A stretch of 64,000 bases of DNA from contig NW_020194638.1 in assembly GCF_002865645.1 (NCBI RefSeq), positions 434,001 through 498,000 on the forward strand, read 5' to 3'. This DNA is from Hyaloscypha bicolor E (lineage: Eukaryota > Ascomycota > Leotiomycetes > Helotiales > Hyaloscyphaceae). Under the pieces are notes generated by a model. That model ran no database searches, was not told the DNA's origin, and was given only the letters and a program-made list of their open reading frames with translations. The translations under genes and the position numbers were made by a program. This document shows positions 10,747 through 23,743 of this stretch, in pieces (position 1 is the stretch's first letter; every line of letters starts with the position of its first letter).

Positions 10747-13191
10747 TTACAACTCATCGTGCTGAATGAGATTATTTGTGCCACCAAACAATCCATACAC
10801 TGCTACACTACCCCTACCAACAACTGCATAGTTGAGAGCATGATCACCGCCTTCCCACGCCATTATCATCCGCCCCTTGAATCGACAGAACGCTGGCCCG
10901 CTCGGTGAAGAATCGTCCTGAAACGTTCGTACCCTCGCTCTTTGATCCGTGAACCCCGAAGTATTCGAGGACTCGGATGTGATCGAGCTTAGCAAGTTCT
11001 GGGGGCCGGGACCGTTCCATACTAGCCACGGCACCCCATCGTTGTCGAAGTCCATGGCTGGCGTAGAGCTGGCCCGCGCCGTCCCGATAGTGACCTTATT
11101 GCTAAATTGAAGGGAATTCAGATCTGAACAAGTCATGACGTTGACCTGGGCGAGGCTGTCTCTTCCAGTCCATGCCAGCACCAAAATGTTGCCATTCATC
11201 ACCAGGGCAGGTTTGCTCTGGCTACTATCCACTAGAGTCACCTTCGTCTTCCAGCTGGCGCCGCCATCAATTGTAGTGGCCACGTTGAGGGACTCATTGG
11301 GGTCGTTTCCAGTCCAGGCAACGATCAGCATCCCGTTGCTAAAGGCGAGAGAGACACCGGTGTTGCTCTGATCAAGGGTGCGTTTTTGGAACTCCCATCC
11401 ATCGAGGGCTGCTGAGCTGGTCTGCATGATGTTTATGTTGCTGTCTAGACCGACCCAGCCCAGGTATGTCGTGCCATTGGAATTGAAGGCCAAACCTGGA
11501 GAAAGATTCGAGTGCTGTCCCGCGACCAAGCGTCTTGTATTGTTGTCCCAGAGCAGGCCGTCAGGCGAGCTATTGACATTTATCTGGCCGTCAGTTCCGA
11601 GGAAGGCGGCAGCCAGGCGGTTGTCGTTCTGGTTGGCGAGTGCAGGCGTGACGTTCGTGGTGTCGATTTGCAGCCACTGCTTGCTCTGGATCCCCCCCAT
11701 AGTTGCCTGGTATACGCGGCCCCCAAGAATGGTAGGGCAGCAGAACTTGGCCATGTTCCCAAAGTCATCACGCATCGAATTTTGACGACTATGATAGAGA
11801 ACCTTTGTCAAGTCATAGGGATCGAAGGCACGCAGAATGCCAGGACGGACGTCCTGGTTTGCATCTCCTGTATACGGGTGATTTGCCCAGAGAATGCCTG
11901 TTCCTGGCTTGGTTCCATCAGAAGACACGCTGAGGATGCCTCCTGGCATCCCGTAGCTGCCTCCAGGGATATTTTCTGGATCCGTGAGAGTACCGATCGA
12001 GGATACGGTCAGGTTGGGGGAGCTGCCGGCGAAGCTGACCGCTTTCGGATATGAGTTCTCAGGCCAAACATACAGTCTTGGGCCGTCAGGTCCGTTGTAG
12101 TAGGCAGGAGCTCCATGAATGTGGTGGGTTTTCGTAGGGTCTTCGCCTGCTGCAACGTTCAGGGAGGCGACGACACTGTTCTGAGTCGTGTTGAATCCGC
12201 CGAGGTTGCCACGATCCATGAGATAGAGAATGCTGGCTTTCCCACCGCCAATGACAAAGTTGGTACCTGGAATCAATACCACACCACTGGATCCGAAGTC
12301 TTCATCGGAGATATTCAAGTTGTGCTTGTTGGAAGGAGTGAAGAAGGAAAGTACTTTATCGAGGCCTGGGCTAAGCTTCAGCACGGATTCGCTCCAATCT
12401 CCAGTATCTTCACCATTCCCAGTCATGCAGTACAAGTTGCCCTCGCCATCCACTGCAAGACCATTTCCAGCCTGCCAGATACCTGCCCCAAAGTCACCCG
12501 ACTTATAGTTTGGGGCAGTAGTGAAGGTGTTGTTATGACTAAGCGTAGCTGCGCTATAGCCCAAGATCCAGCCTTGGTAGTCTCTCGTATCGCCATAGGA
12601 TGCGAAAGCAATGTACACAGTGCCATTTGCCAGTGTGAGCGCCGGTCGTTGGTTCTGACGATTGCTCGAAAATTGGATGGCATTGTGGTTGGCGTTGAGT
12701 TGAACGCTGCCCTGCTTCGCGCCGTCGAGGCCCAGTTTCCACAAGGTGTGAATGACCTTCATGCCTTGGCTTGGGTCAGGGCCCGTCGACACTACAAAGA
12801 TGGCATTTGCGGTCGTATCGATGACAGGCGTGGAGAGAATGCCAACCTCCCAGGCAATGTCTCTGTATCCAAACCCACCCACGTCCCCATCTGGAAGCTG
12901 AATTGATGGTCCCAAATTCTGTTTCCAAAGCGGAGCAGTAATATTACTATGAGCTGCGTAGAAGCAGTACACCGAATTGTGCATTGTTGCTACATAGAGG
13001 ACGTCAAGAGGCTCGGATTGTCCGGGCAGCAAGACATTCTTCACGACAAGGGGTTGAGCATAAACACTTCCGTCCACGATGCGTTCAAATATTTTCCCGA
13101 AGTTAGCACCAGACACGTTGGCTTGGTTAAGAATGGTCTCGTTGCTGTTCAGACCTGTGCGCGCATTGTCGTTGCGTTGAGTTACGATCAT
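10747..13191 (-). CDS. PQQ-like / BNR-type beta-propeller protein, bacterial in style
   Basis: An uninterrupted 814-residue frame. The N-terminal half opens with a NDNARTG signature, followed by repeated strands of the VLYVATMHNSVYCF and WEVGILSTPVID kind, characteristic of PQQ-like beta-propeller proteins best known from soil bacteria. The C-terminal half carries BNR/sialidase-like blades (repeats around WTGNDP and WTGRD). No signal peptide is seen in this frame, although a short upstream exon could provide one (a GTAAAA sits right before the ATG). There is no catalytic motif that lets me name a reaction; ligand binding or a structural role is equally possible. The lack of introns in 2.4 kb contrasts with the multi-exon neighbours on the left. 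Confidence 0.75.
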   Translation of the reverse strand: MIVTQRNDNARTGLNSNETILNQANVSGANFGKIFERIVDGSVYAQPLVVKNVLLPGQSEPLDVLYVATMHNSVYCFYAAHSNITAPLWKQNLGPSIQLPDGDVGGFGYRDIAWEVGILSTPVIDTTANAIFVVSTGPDPSQGMKVIHTLWKLGLDGAKQGSVQLNANHNAIQFSSNRQNQRPALTLANGTVYIAFASYGDTRDYQGWILGYSAATLSHNNTFTTAPNYKSGDFGAGIWQAGNGLAVDGEGNLYCMTGNGEDTGDWSESVLKLSPGLDKVLSFFTPSNKHNLNISDEDFGSSGVVLIPGTNFVIGGGKASILYLMDRGNLGGFNTTQNSVVASLNVAAGEDPTKTHHIHGAPAYYNGPDGPRLYVWPENSYPKAVSFAGSSPNLTVSSIGTLTDPENIPGGSYGMPGGILSVSSDGTKPGTGILWANHPYTGDANQDVRPGILRAFDPYDLTKVLYHSRQNSMRDDFGNMAKFCCPTILGGRVYQATMGGIQSKQWLQIDTTNVTPALANQNDNRLAAAFLGTDGQINVNSSPDGLLWDNNTRRLVAGQHSNLSPGLAFNSNGTTYLGWVGLDSNINIMQTSSAALDGWEFQKRTLDQSNTGVSLAFSNGMLIVAWTGNDPNESLNVATTIDGGASWKTKVTLVDSSQSKPALVMNGNILVLAWTGRDSLAQVNVMTCSDLNSLQFSNKVTIGTARASSTPAMDFDNDGVPWLVWNGPGPQNLLSSITSESSNTSGFTDQRARVRTFQDDSSPSGPAFCRFKGRMIMAWEGGDHALNYAVVGRGSVAVYGLFGGTNNLIQHDEL

Positions 13192-14982
13192 TTTACCTGA
13201 GGCAAGTGTCAGCTCTTGCGTAGGTACAATCGTACAATGACTAAGAGGAATAGACCTGTGTTAATTTGGGAATTTGACCTGCAGCTTGATTGTGTGTTTT
13301 GCCTTTCTTTCAACTTAATGATATCTTAGAGAAAGTATGAGAAGAGAGCCTCAGATAAGAGGTTTCAATTGGTCTCAACTTGAAGCATATGTTCTTTGAC
13401 ACAACAACTGCAATATCATATGAGCTTTGAGGCTTCTGACGTCGCTTACACCGGTGAACAGAAGGAAGCTGAAATGATGACATGCTTTCAGCTCGAGAGG
13501 CAGGAAACGGAACTTTCCACCCAATTGTTTTGATGGGCTAAAATGGCTGGTTATGTGCGGCTGAATCATTACACAAACTTGTCGTGAATAGAAGTCACTC
13601 TGGATTTGGATCTGCGAGTATCCACGTATCGGGAGATGCGAGTTGACCACGGGCAGGCGACTGCAGGCCAAATCACCGACAAAGCTCCGTGAACTCCTGT
13701 GCAACGCCCGATTTAATAGTCATTTGCAAGCGCCACAAAAGTAAGCTTATCGGGATCGGCATAAGGGTGGTAAGAATTTGGATATCAGGCCCAATCGCAT
13801 GGTAGCTGGATTGACTCGAGCTCAGCCCTCTAGGCAGTGAGTTATGCAAGAATTTGATATGGGTCGTCTCCCAGAAAGGAAAGTGATAGCCAATTTGGTG
13901 AATTGAGGTTTAGCCCCTGAATTTTTCGGGGTCTTTGCGATATCTGCCCAGCTAACGGATTTTGCTAAGTTGGTCATGGGTGTGCCAGAGTTTGGTAGGC
14001 TTTTAATGTGAATAGGAACGTAAACGTTAGATTTGGCAAATAGGAAGTTCGTAAGGTAGCGAACGATTTTGTCGCATGTGTCCTGTGGGCAGACACAAAC
14101 TGGTCTACTATAGTAGCGAGGTCGTATATTATAGTATGCTGGATGCGAGCTTCGCGTTCGAGTGCTTCAAACTGGCCGGAAACGGCCTTGGAAGCGGTAT
14201 TGCAGGTGCGCGCACTACCATCTAAGTCGAGACAAGGAGGAGGATTGACATTGAGCTCCTTCTGTCTCTTTGAAGTGCGATTAGGGTTGGTGGGCGAGGG
14301 GGGTTCTTGCAAGCGTGTGAAGTCCGCGGTTTGAGGGGCGAATTGCGATGAATTCGACCGGATGGCAGTCCACCTAAAACAATGCTCAGAGTACTGGGAA
14401 AGATGGAATGAAGCCTCAGAAATTGATTGGGATGGTTTTTATGTGCCCGTAGGGCGTGGAATAAAAGTTGTCGAGCAAATCGTGAGTTTGGGGGGAAAGT
14501 TGTAGGTGCCGCGTTGGCAGCAGCAATACGAATGGCTTAATGCCGGTACAATTACCTGTACGAACCCACAATCGAGAGACAGTCGCCGCGAGGCGTATTA
14601 CGTAGCAGGTCGCCTATTACAGGCAGCGGAGACGATGGCCTATGCTAAAGCGGAGGAAGAGGAGCCGCCTCTAGCCCATCTACCTCCCATAACCGCATAT
14701 ACAGAGGGTGAAGGCATTGGACCAGGTTCGGTTAAGGAGATTGTGAAAATAGATATGAGTTCTAAGAAGCAAATCAAAGTCGCTTTTCTTGTCTTTTTCG
14801 CACGAGAAGATTTTTCTCGAAGACAATATTTCATCCGCTCAATTACGCCATTATTTCATAACCCTCTTTATTCATTCTTTCGAAAGTGACGTGCCATTTT
14901 CCCGAAGAACCAGGTCTTACATATAATACGAACGGAAATATTCATACCATTATTATTATTCGCGGCTACGCTTTATCCGCTT
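13192..14982. other. Intergenic, weak frames only
   Basis: The longest frames here (minus strand 13974-14312 and plus strand 14506-14889) have no recognisable domain, no splice partners and ambiguous composition. I could not support either as a gene. The last part borders the 3' end of the RIP-damaged mannosidase pseudogene. Confidence 0.4.
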
Positions 14983-16770
<1,788 letters not shown>

Positions 16771-17051
16771 ATAGCTAGGATAAAGAGACTAGTAACTGAA
16801 GTGTTCCGTGCAGAGAGTCGGAAGGATCGAAGTTTTCACCGCGCCATTATTCGCACAATCTTAGCATCCAGCTCTGGTTGCTTCTGGCTGGATATCCTTG
16901 CTCTCGGTCTTATAGGCGTCATTGAGAGCTTCTTGGAAGATGCGTACTGGAGTGCTTTCGGGTTTTGCGACAACAATGAAATATGCAAGGGATTTGTGGG
17001 CTATTATAGAAGGGTTCACTGGCCAAACGCCCAAACCACTCAACCGCCCAC

Positions 17052-17899
17052 TTACGGACACCCCTATCGGTCTGCGACGACTCAACACCTCCTCGTGGTT
17101 CAGGCTGTCAACCTATGCTTTCTGGAGTACAGGGCCAAGATTGAGTCAATCAACTATCGATACGCTGTGAAAGCGACGCTTCATTCGAACGCTCGCACAG
17201 CGTCACGCGAAGAGGTTTTCCCTTATTAATGATCCTCTACGACTACTTCTCCTCCTTCTCGACGCGCGATAGTACGACTCGTTCTATATATATTGCAGAG
17301 GGAAATCGGGATGAATACCGTGGCTTACTCGACTCGTCTACTCTCTTGAGAAGGCTATATAGTGAAGGAATCCTCCTGCAAAGGCAGGCCCGATAATGCG
17401 ATGTGGCGGATACGAGGGAGAGATCGTGAGAAGGGGGGAGGGGGAGGGGGAGGGGGAGGGGGAGAAGTAGAGGAAACTTGGTATTGTGCCTTCGTATGTC
17501 GTCGACGTGCCTGTCTAAGGGAGCTTTGGGCTACCTGGGTTGCTCTGAATGGAATCTGGTAGCCACCTCAACCGGCGAAGGAGGTTTACAGTTATAAGCC
17601 GTCGACCCGGTACGTTCGCAATATACTTGAAATGCTTTCTATAAGGTCTACAGGGGCTCTGAAACACCGCGGGACTAGGGACCCGGGCCTGCTCGTAAGG
17701 GACGTCTTTTTACCCCTTGTGGTTTTTGGCCCTCTCGCGAGCAGGACTCTATGTATAAATATCCTATAAGCTTAGTACGTCCCCATACCCTTCGGGAGGT
17801 CTTTAGGGTTATAGGCAGTAACTAAGGTTACTTGATTTATGCGCGCTGGACATAAATAACTATTAATCAATCAATTAATCAATTACGGACACCCCTATC
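17052..17899. repeat. Pair of 17-base direct repeats
   Basis: TTACGGACACCCCTATC occurs at 17052-17068 and again at 17883-17899 in the same orientation. A 17-base identity within 850 bases is not expected by chance. The motif resembles the ends of fungal Tc1/mariner-type elements after a TA, but I found no inverted partner, so the nature of the pair is open. Confidence 0.55.
17432..17464. repeat. (GGGGGA)n microsatellite
   Basis: A purine-only run of about five GGGGGA units on the plus strand. It could form a G-quadruplex. It is translated as polyglycine in a neighbouring short frame that I do not regard as a gene. Confidence 0.85.
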
Positions 17900-18161
17900 A
17901 AAACACGAAATATTTGTGATTTTATTAAAGTGCTTAATTTTTTCGAAAGCTTCTAGAATAACTAAAGTGAGGTCGTATACCACGAATTTCGACTTGTTTT
18001 CTTTGTTTTGTGGTGTGGTTGTGGTATAATTTAATTTTGGGCGGTTGGGGGTTTGGGGGTTTGGCCGGTGGACCCTGCTATTATCTACAGAAGGGAGGCG
18101 CCATGGCTGCGGGAATGCTCACCGTCTTCGTAGCGGCTAAAATCCTGACTGGTTGATTGGT

Positions 18162-18177
18162 GGCAGAATATTCTGCC
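18162..18177. repeat. Perfect 16-base palindrome
   Basis: GGCAGAATATTCTGCC is its own reverse complement, and similar half-matching sequence (GATTGGTG / TACCAATC) flanks it, giving a longer imperfect hairpin at about 18150-18206. It may be the centre of a small degenerate inverted-repeat element or a binding site for a dimeric protein. Confidence 0.5.
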
Positions 18178-18754
18178 CTAATTTCCCAGCCAATTACCAA
18201 TCAATAGCTTGGCTTGGGCGCTTCTATTTGTAGACTGCCAGGATCTCCGCGAACTGTTACTGGTTGACCATCCAGACTCACTGGCGTTACGCTAAGCAAG
18301 CTAGGGCGGCCCGAGGATTTTGAAACTTGGATTCCGCTCGGTAAGCAGAACCAAAAATCAGTCATAACGGACCTTGTCCTCCACCCACACACCTTATCCC
18401 CGATCATGTGCGTCTATTAAGGACACCTCAAGCTTCTTTAGTTTCTATTAGTTTATTCTTCGTATGCGGTTCTTAACTACTTTAACTTTCACTGGTTTAT
18501 ACTATATTATATTAAGACTTCAAGTTGTGCCTTACGCAAGTACACGTGACTTTTTCCCATTGGTTGGATTAAGCGAGGCGCGATTTTAGCGTGTTTTGGG
18601 ACCGTATTCTTTCAGGAAGAATGATCAAGCTCAGCTAAGCGTCCTATTCCTGAGCATCTTAAGTCTATAATTGCGGTTGCTACTGCGAGACAAAGTTCCA
18701 TCGCATCATTTTGGCCTATTAAATCGCCGTCTCGAGCACCTCCACCGCTGGAAA

Positions 18755-21700
18755 ATGACATCTAAACGGAAGGCGAATGACGAACTTTCAGGCCATCTGC
18801 CGAAGATTCCAGCGCATGTGGTAGGTGGTCGCACAAAAAGCATTTTACGACTACTGACTGTAACCCTTTCTGTCAGGCGCCTGCCAAGGATATTCCAGCC
18901 AGCTCAACAGAAGAACCCGAGCTTAATCCAGGCTCGCATGGTATATATTATGCCGGACTCCCCCAGGCCTCGGCTGAGGCGGTGCCAAAACCCCCCACAA
19001 TTGCTACTGTTCGGCAAGATCACGTCTATCGAGTACGTGGTCTGCCATGGAAAATCAGTTGCCAACAGATTGGCGACCTAGTCTCAACTCTCTTTAAACT
19101 AGAAAGCGACACTTCTGCGCCCCAAATCAGGTCTCTTGCTAACGCCCCTGATGGCCATACGATGGTGGCTACACTGAGTTTTCGAACAATTCCTGCAGAA
19201 CTCTCAGGCGGCGGTGAGATTGAGCGACATTTTGACATAACAAACTTTCTGGGCAATCTTCAAGCCGAAAATAAAGACATCGGACGTACACGTCGAAGTT
19301 ATACCCTAACAATTGACGATCACTTCCGTGGCCTCACAATACTCAGTTCTCCACCGCCATCTGATCATAAAGTCGAGTATGTCAATTCGCAAAGTGTATA
19401 TCAAGCTTGCTAAGAAATCAAGTTGTCTCGCAATATCAGGCCTAGGCGGTCATGCCTTCGGCTCGTTCAAGGAGAAGGGTGGTTCGCGTATGTGGCTTTG
19501 TGACTATCTCCCAAACGACCTTGCGACAACCCGAATTATTATCTATGGTTACGAGTCACAACTCTATGGCAGTCAAAGCTTTCAGGATCTTGAGGCTCTC
19601 GCCACTACGCTAAGGACATCTCTTAGACGTTTAAGCCATCTAACGGAGGTCTGCGATACCTACCCATTTTTCTCAGTTTGAAGCTAATGTTTGGTTAAAG
19701 AGAAAGCCGCTGTTCTTTATTGCTCATAGTCTGGGAGGGTTAATAGTTAAGGAGGTAATGTATAGTATTTGGGATAAGAATCACGCCGCTCATTTTCCGC
19801 AGGCTATAATTCAAATGCGCAACGCATCCACTGATGACCCAGATATTTTGAATTCAATTTATGGAGCATTGTTCTTCGGGGGACCAAACCAGGGTATGGA
19901 CGTCAAATCACTTATCCCAATGGTGGAAAATCAAGTCAATCAGGGGCTTCTACACTCTATTAGTAACGAATCTCAACTGCTCCGGAAACAGACTAGAGAT
20001 TTTCCCAAGGCCTTTGATTTCCCAGAGTCGAAAATTGTGTGCTTCTATGAGACTGTCACTTCACCAACAGCGATTAAGGTAGGCCTGAAATACTGAGATT
20101 TTTCCTCACTGACTGAACTGTATCATAGATAGCAGATAAATGGGTTATGAAGGGACCGGATGCGATCCTTGTGGGCACGGCGTCTGCAACTCATGGTCGT
20201 CATTGGGAGAATCAAGCCCACCACATCCAGGCGATCAATCGTGATCACTCGCAGCTAGTGAAATTCAAAGCTAATGACGAAGTCTATGATCGCGTACTTG
20301 GCACGTTAGAGGAATTTGCTGAGGAAGCTTTCGCAATGAAGAGGGGTCGTAGGATGGAAGTAGAAGAGCGTACGTTTTAGCAGCAAGCAAATTTTATCAG
20401 GTGTTCACTAAATATGATACAGTGACTGCAGATGATTCCGGCACGTAGCCATAATAGAGCCTTCCAAGTTGCTACTAACATTGTACTAGACTGTCTGAAA
20501 TCGTTAGCTTTCCCGCAAATGCGATACCGGCAAGACGAGGTTCAAGATACACGAGCAGACTCTTGTGGTTGGATTCTTGAACACAAGGCTTACAAAAGCT
20601 GGATCGGCGACCAGCATGGTCTCTTGTGGATCAAAGGAAAGCCTGGCTCGGGGAAGTCGACCCTGATGAAACGAATATACAAGGAAAACGCAACTCAAAC
20701 AAATATTCGGCTTGCATTCTTCTTTCACCGGCGCGGTGTTCAATTGCAACAGACGTCTATAGGGATGTTACGAACAATATCGCACCAACTCATAAGCCAG
20801 TCTGCTTCTGCTCGTGCAGTATTTCGAGCTCGTTATAATGAGAAAAAGTCATTTGGACACTGTGGGATAGATTGGGAATGGCGCGATGCAGAACTTCGCC
20901 AAGCACTGAAATCTGCTTTAGCAGTTGCGGCCAAATTTCACGCCATTAGCATTTTCATAGATGCTCTTGACGAAGCCAGTGAGAACTCTGCGGAATCCAT
21001 TGTTGCTTATATTCATGAAGTGAATGAAGAGCTTCAGGGATCAGCGAGGCAAACAAGAATCTGCTTCTCATGTCGTCACTATCCTATTTTCAGCCTTAAT
21101 ATTGGATTTGACGTCTGCATGGAAAAAGAGAATAACGACGACATTTCGGCTTGTATTGACGAAGAACTTTCAAAGCACATCCAAGCGCACAAGCGTCAGT
21201 CACGGGAAGATGATATCAAGGTTCTCCAAAGGCAGCTTTCAAGTAGCGCGTCTGGAGTGTTTCTATGGGCCAGTCTTATGGTTCCTATCGTGGCGAAAGA
21301 GTATAACAAAGGGAAGAGTCTCAAGCATGTACTAGAGACATTGCAGAGGGTACCACCTAACTTGGGCTCAATTTATGAGCATATCCTCAAGACGCTTATT
21401 GACGCTGAAGATCGGAAAGACTCATTACATTTGATGCAGTGGATCTCTCTCGCTAATAGGCCTCTCTCTCTTACAGAGCTCCGCTTTGCACTGGCCTTGG
21501 ACGACCCCTCAATCCATGACTTTCAGAACTCTGTTCAAGATTCTGAGGATTTTGTAGAGGATGATGCGCGAATGGAGCAATTGATCACTAGCCTATCTGG
21601 CGGCCTGATCGAAGTCAGAGATCACCACAGTTCTAACGTCGTCCAATTTATCCATCAATCTGTGAACGACTCCCTTCTTAAAGGCGGCTTTGAATGGCTT

Positions 21701-23743
21701 GGGCTGAATAGCAGAGCAAATTTTGTTGGGCAAGGTCATCATCGACTTGCGAGGTCTTGTGTGAACTACCTAAAACTTGGAGAGATTCAAGAAGTAAAGC
21801 TCCTGAAGTCGCGGCACATTAAAGGAGCTAGGCAAAACCCACCATTCTTGGAATACGCAATACAATCCTGGTTTCTACATGCACAGACAGCAGAAGGAAA
21901 AGGCATCGCCCAAAACAATCTTATACAACGATTTGAGTGGCCAAATACCAATTATTTTCATCGTTGGATTGATATGTTCCAAGCGATAGATGGACCTTCT
22001 CTTAGCCCACGGCGGCCCCATCTCTTATCAACGTTATTGCATATTGCAGCAGCCTCAAACCTCGAAAGTATAGTACAGGAGCTGGTAGCAGTTAGGCCAC
22101 TTGTAGAACAGAAGGATTCTCAAGGAAACAGAGCATTGCATTTTGCTGCTCGTTTTGGCCATGATAACGTAATTAGCATACTGCTAAATGCAGAGGCGAA
22201 CTTGCAAGCTCGGAACCTTAGCGGAAACACGGCTTTGGAACGAGCGGCTTCAGGTGGACACACAAGTACCATAGAACTGTTGCTGAAGAACGGTGCAGAT
22301 GTAAATTGCTACATGGGCCCTGCCGGAAATGCACTATGTAGTGCTATTTCGGCAGGAAGTTATCTAGCAACAAGGATGCTGTTACAGAACGGGGCAAAGA
22401 TAAATGTTCAAGGCGGACTGTATGGCAATGCACTCCAAGCAGGAGCCGCTTCACATCGGGGGAGCGAACCTATTATCAAGCTACTCCTCGATAAAGGAGC
22501 TAATATTAACGCTCAAGGCGAACTATACGGCAATACACTCCAAGCAGCAGCATATCGGGGGAGCGAACCTGTCGTCAAGCTACTTCTCGATAAAGGAGCC
22601 AATGTTAACGCTCAAGGCGGACCATACGGTAATGCACTCCAAGCAGCAGCATATCGGGGAATCGAACCTGTCGTCAAGCTACTCCTTAATAAAGGAGCTA
22701 ATATCAATACTCAGGGCGGACTATACGGTAATGCACTCCAAGCAGCAGCATATCGGGGAAACGAACCTGTCATTAAGCTACTCCTCGATAAAGGAGCTAA
22801 TATTAATGCTCAAGGTGGAGAATACGGCAATGCACTCCAAGCAGCAGCTGCTTTTAACGACGGATTTGTCATTAAGCTACTTCTCGATAAAGGAGCCGAT
22901 ATTAATGCTCAAGGCGGACTATATGGTAATGCACTCCAAGCAGCAGTATGTCGGAGAAACGAACCTGTTATCAAGCTACTCCTTAAGAAAGGAGCTAAGA
23001 TTAATGCTCAAGGCGGACTATATGGCAATGCACTTCAAGCAGCAGTATATTGGGGAAGCGAACCCGTTGTGAAGCTGCTCTTTGACAAATCAGCCAACAT
23101 TATTGGCCAAGACAATCAAGGCCGATATCCACTTCATCTTGCTCTAAGAGGAGGTCATCGCAAGCTAATAGCTTTTGTCTTATCTAATATCGACATACCA
23201 GATTGGAATTACCAAGACCTGCAAGGCTGCTCTGCACTTCATTTCGCTGCCTCTGGTGGGTCGGACCAGATCGTCCAAGTTATCTTGGAGTCTAATGTTG
23301 ATATCAATCTTTTGGACACATATGGCTGGACAGCACTTCATTGGGCTTGTCGAAACGGCAGCCGCAAGATCGTAGAGATGTTAAAAGGATCTGGAGCGGA
23401 TTCGAACCGAAAAGATATCAACGGCTGGACACCGCTTGATGTAGCCACGTTTTGTGAAAATGACTCTTTAGTTTCCCTGTTCCAGGATAAAGCGGACCAA
23501 GCAGAATCAAAGCAACTTATAACCGGGCCTGGTAAGCGTCGGCACTACTCCTGTAGTTCTTGTTATCATGTAAGTTATGTCTTGACAGCAGCATGTGCAT
23601 TAGTTGATCAAATAATCTAGCATATATTTGGTAGCCGTCATAATTGTAAGGACTGCAGGTTTTTCAAACTCTGTTTTAGGTGTATCATGGATGCAGCTCG
23701 AATACATCCACACGGTCATAGGTTCGAGGTGATAGAAGGCTAA
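18755..23743 (+). CDS. NLR-type receptor: SesB-like hydrolase, NACHT, ankyrin repeats, ZZ finger
   Basis: Seven exons (18755-18820, 18877-19376, 19423-19628, 19684-20078, 20129-20359, 20432-23569, 23621-23743) give 1552 residues. A poorly characterised N-terminal block (1-188) precedes an alpha/beta hydrolase of the SesB/lipase-like type: oxyanion region SGLGGH, nucleophile elbow AHSLGG (Ser about 273), catalytic His in NRDH (about 429). The NACHT NTPase follows, with Walker A GKPGSGKST (about 535-543) and Walker B IFIDALDE (about 640-647). Ankyrin repeats run from about 996 to 1490. The last exon completes a ZZ-type zinc finger (CSSC, CKDC, CFRC, then two His). Such proteins act in fungal non-self recognition and programmed cell death. 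The exon 5/6 junction uses a weak GTAGAA donor; the stronger GTACGT nearby is out of phase, so two adjacent genes remain possible. Confidence 0.85.
22404..23072 (+). repeat. Near-identical tandem ankyrin-repeat units of 99 bases
   Basis: About seven 33-codon units within exon 6 of the NLR gene. Each contains a sequence close to NAQGGLYGNALQAA, then a variable four to six residues (for example YRGSEP, YRGNEP, FNDGFV) and VIKLLLDKGANI. Units are so alike at DNA level that recent duplication or gene conversion is implied, while flanking ankyrin units are divergent. Confidence 0.9.

Larger units (their letters stand above)
16771..18754. other. Intergenic region with repeats, no firm gene
   Basis: A 142-codon plus-strand frame (16801-17229) and an overlapping 75-codon minus-strand frame (16861-17088) show no known domain. 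A Gly-rich frame near 17400 is only a translated microsatellite. The rest is A/T-rich with short repeats that are listed separately. The final part contains the promoter of the NLR gene. Confidence 0.4.

Noticed and set aside
12115..12906. 263-codon antisense frame (and 11512-12054) opposite the propeller gene
   Set aside because: Both lie entirely opposite the 814-codon gene, show no motif, and are explained by its codon bias.
16801..17229. 142-codon frame as a gene
   Set aside because: No recognisable domain, an overlapping frame exists on the other strand, and a repeated 17-mer lies within it.
17362..17562. Glycine-rich small protein
   Set aside because: It is mostly translation of the GGGGGA microsatellite.
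22404..23072. 222-codon open frame inside the ankyrin region
   Set aside because: It is a shadow in another frame of the 99-base ankyrin repeats; repeat periodicity divisible by three keeps it open. Its protein sequence is an artefact.
22404..23072. CRISPR-like regular repeats
   Set aside because: The repeat unit is a 99-base coding unit without spacers, and the organism is a eukaryote.
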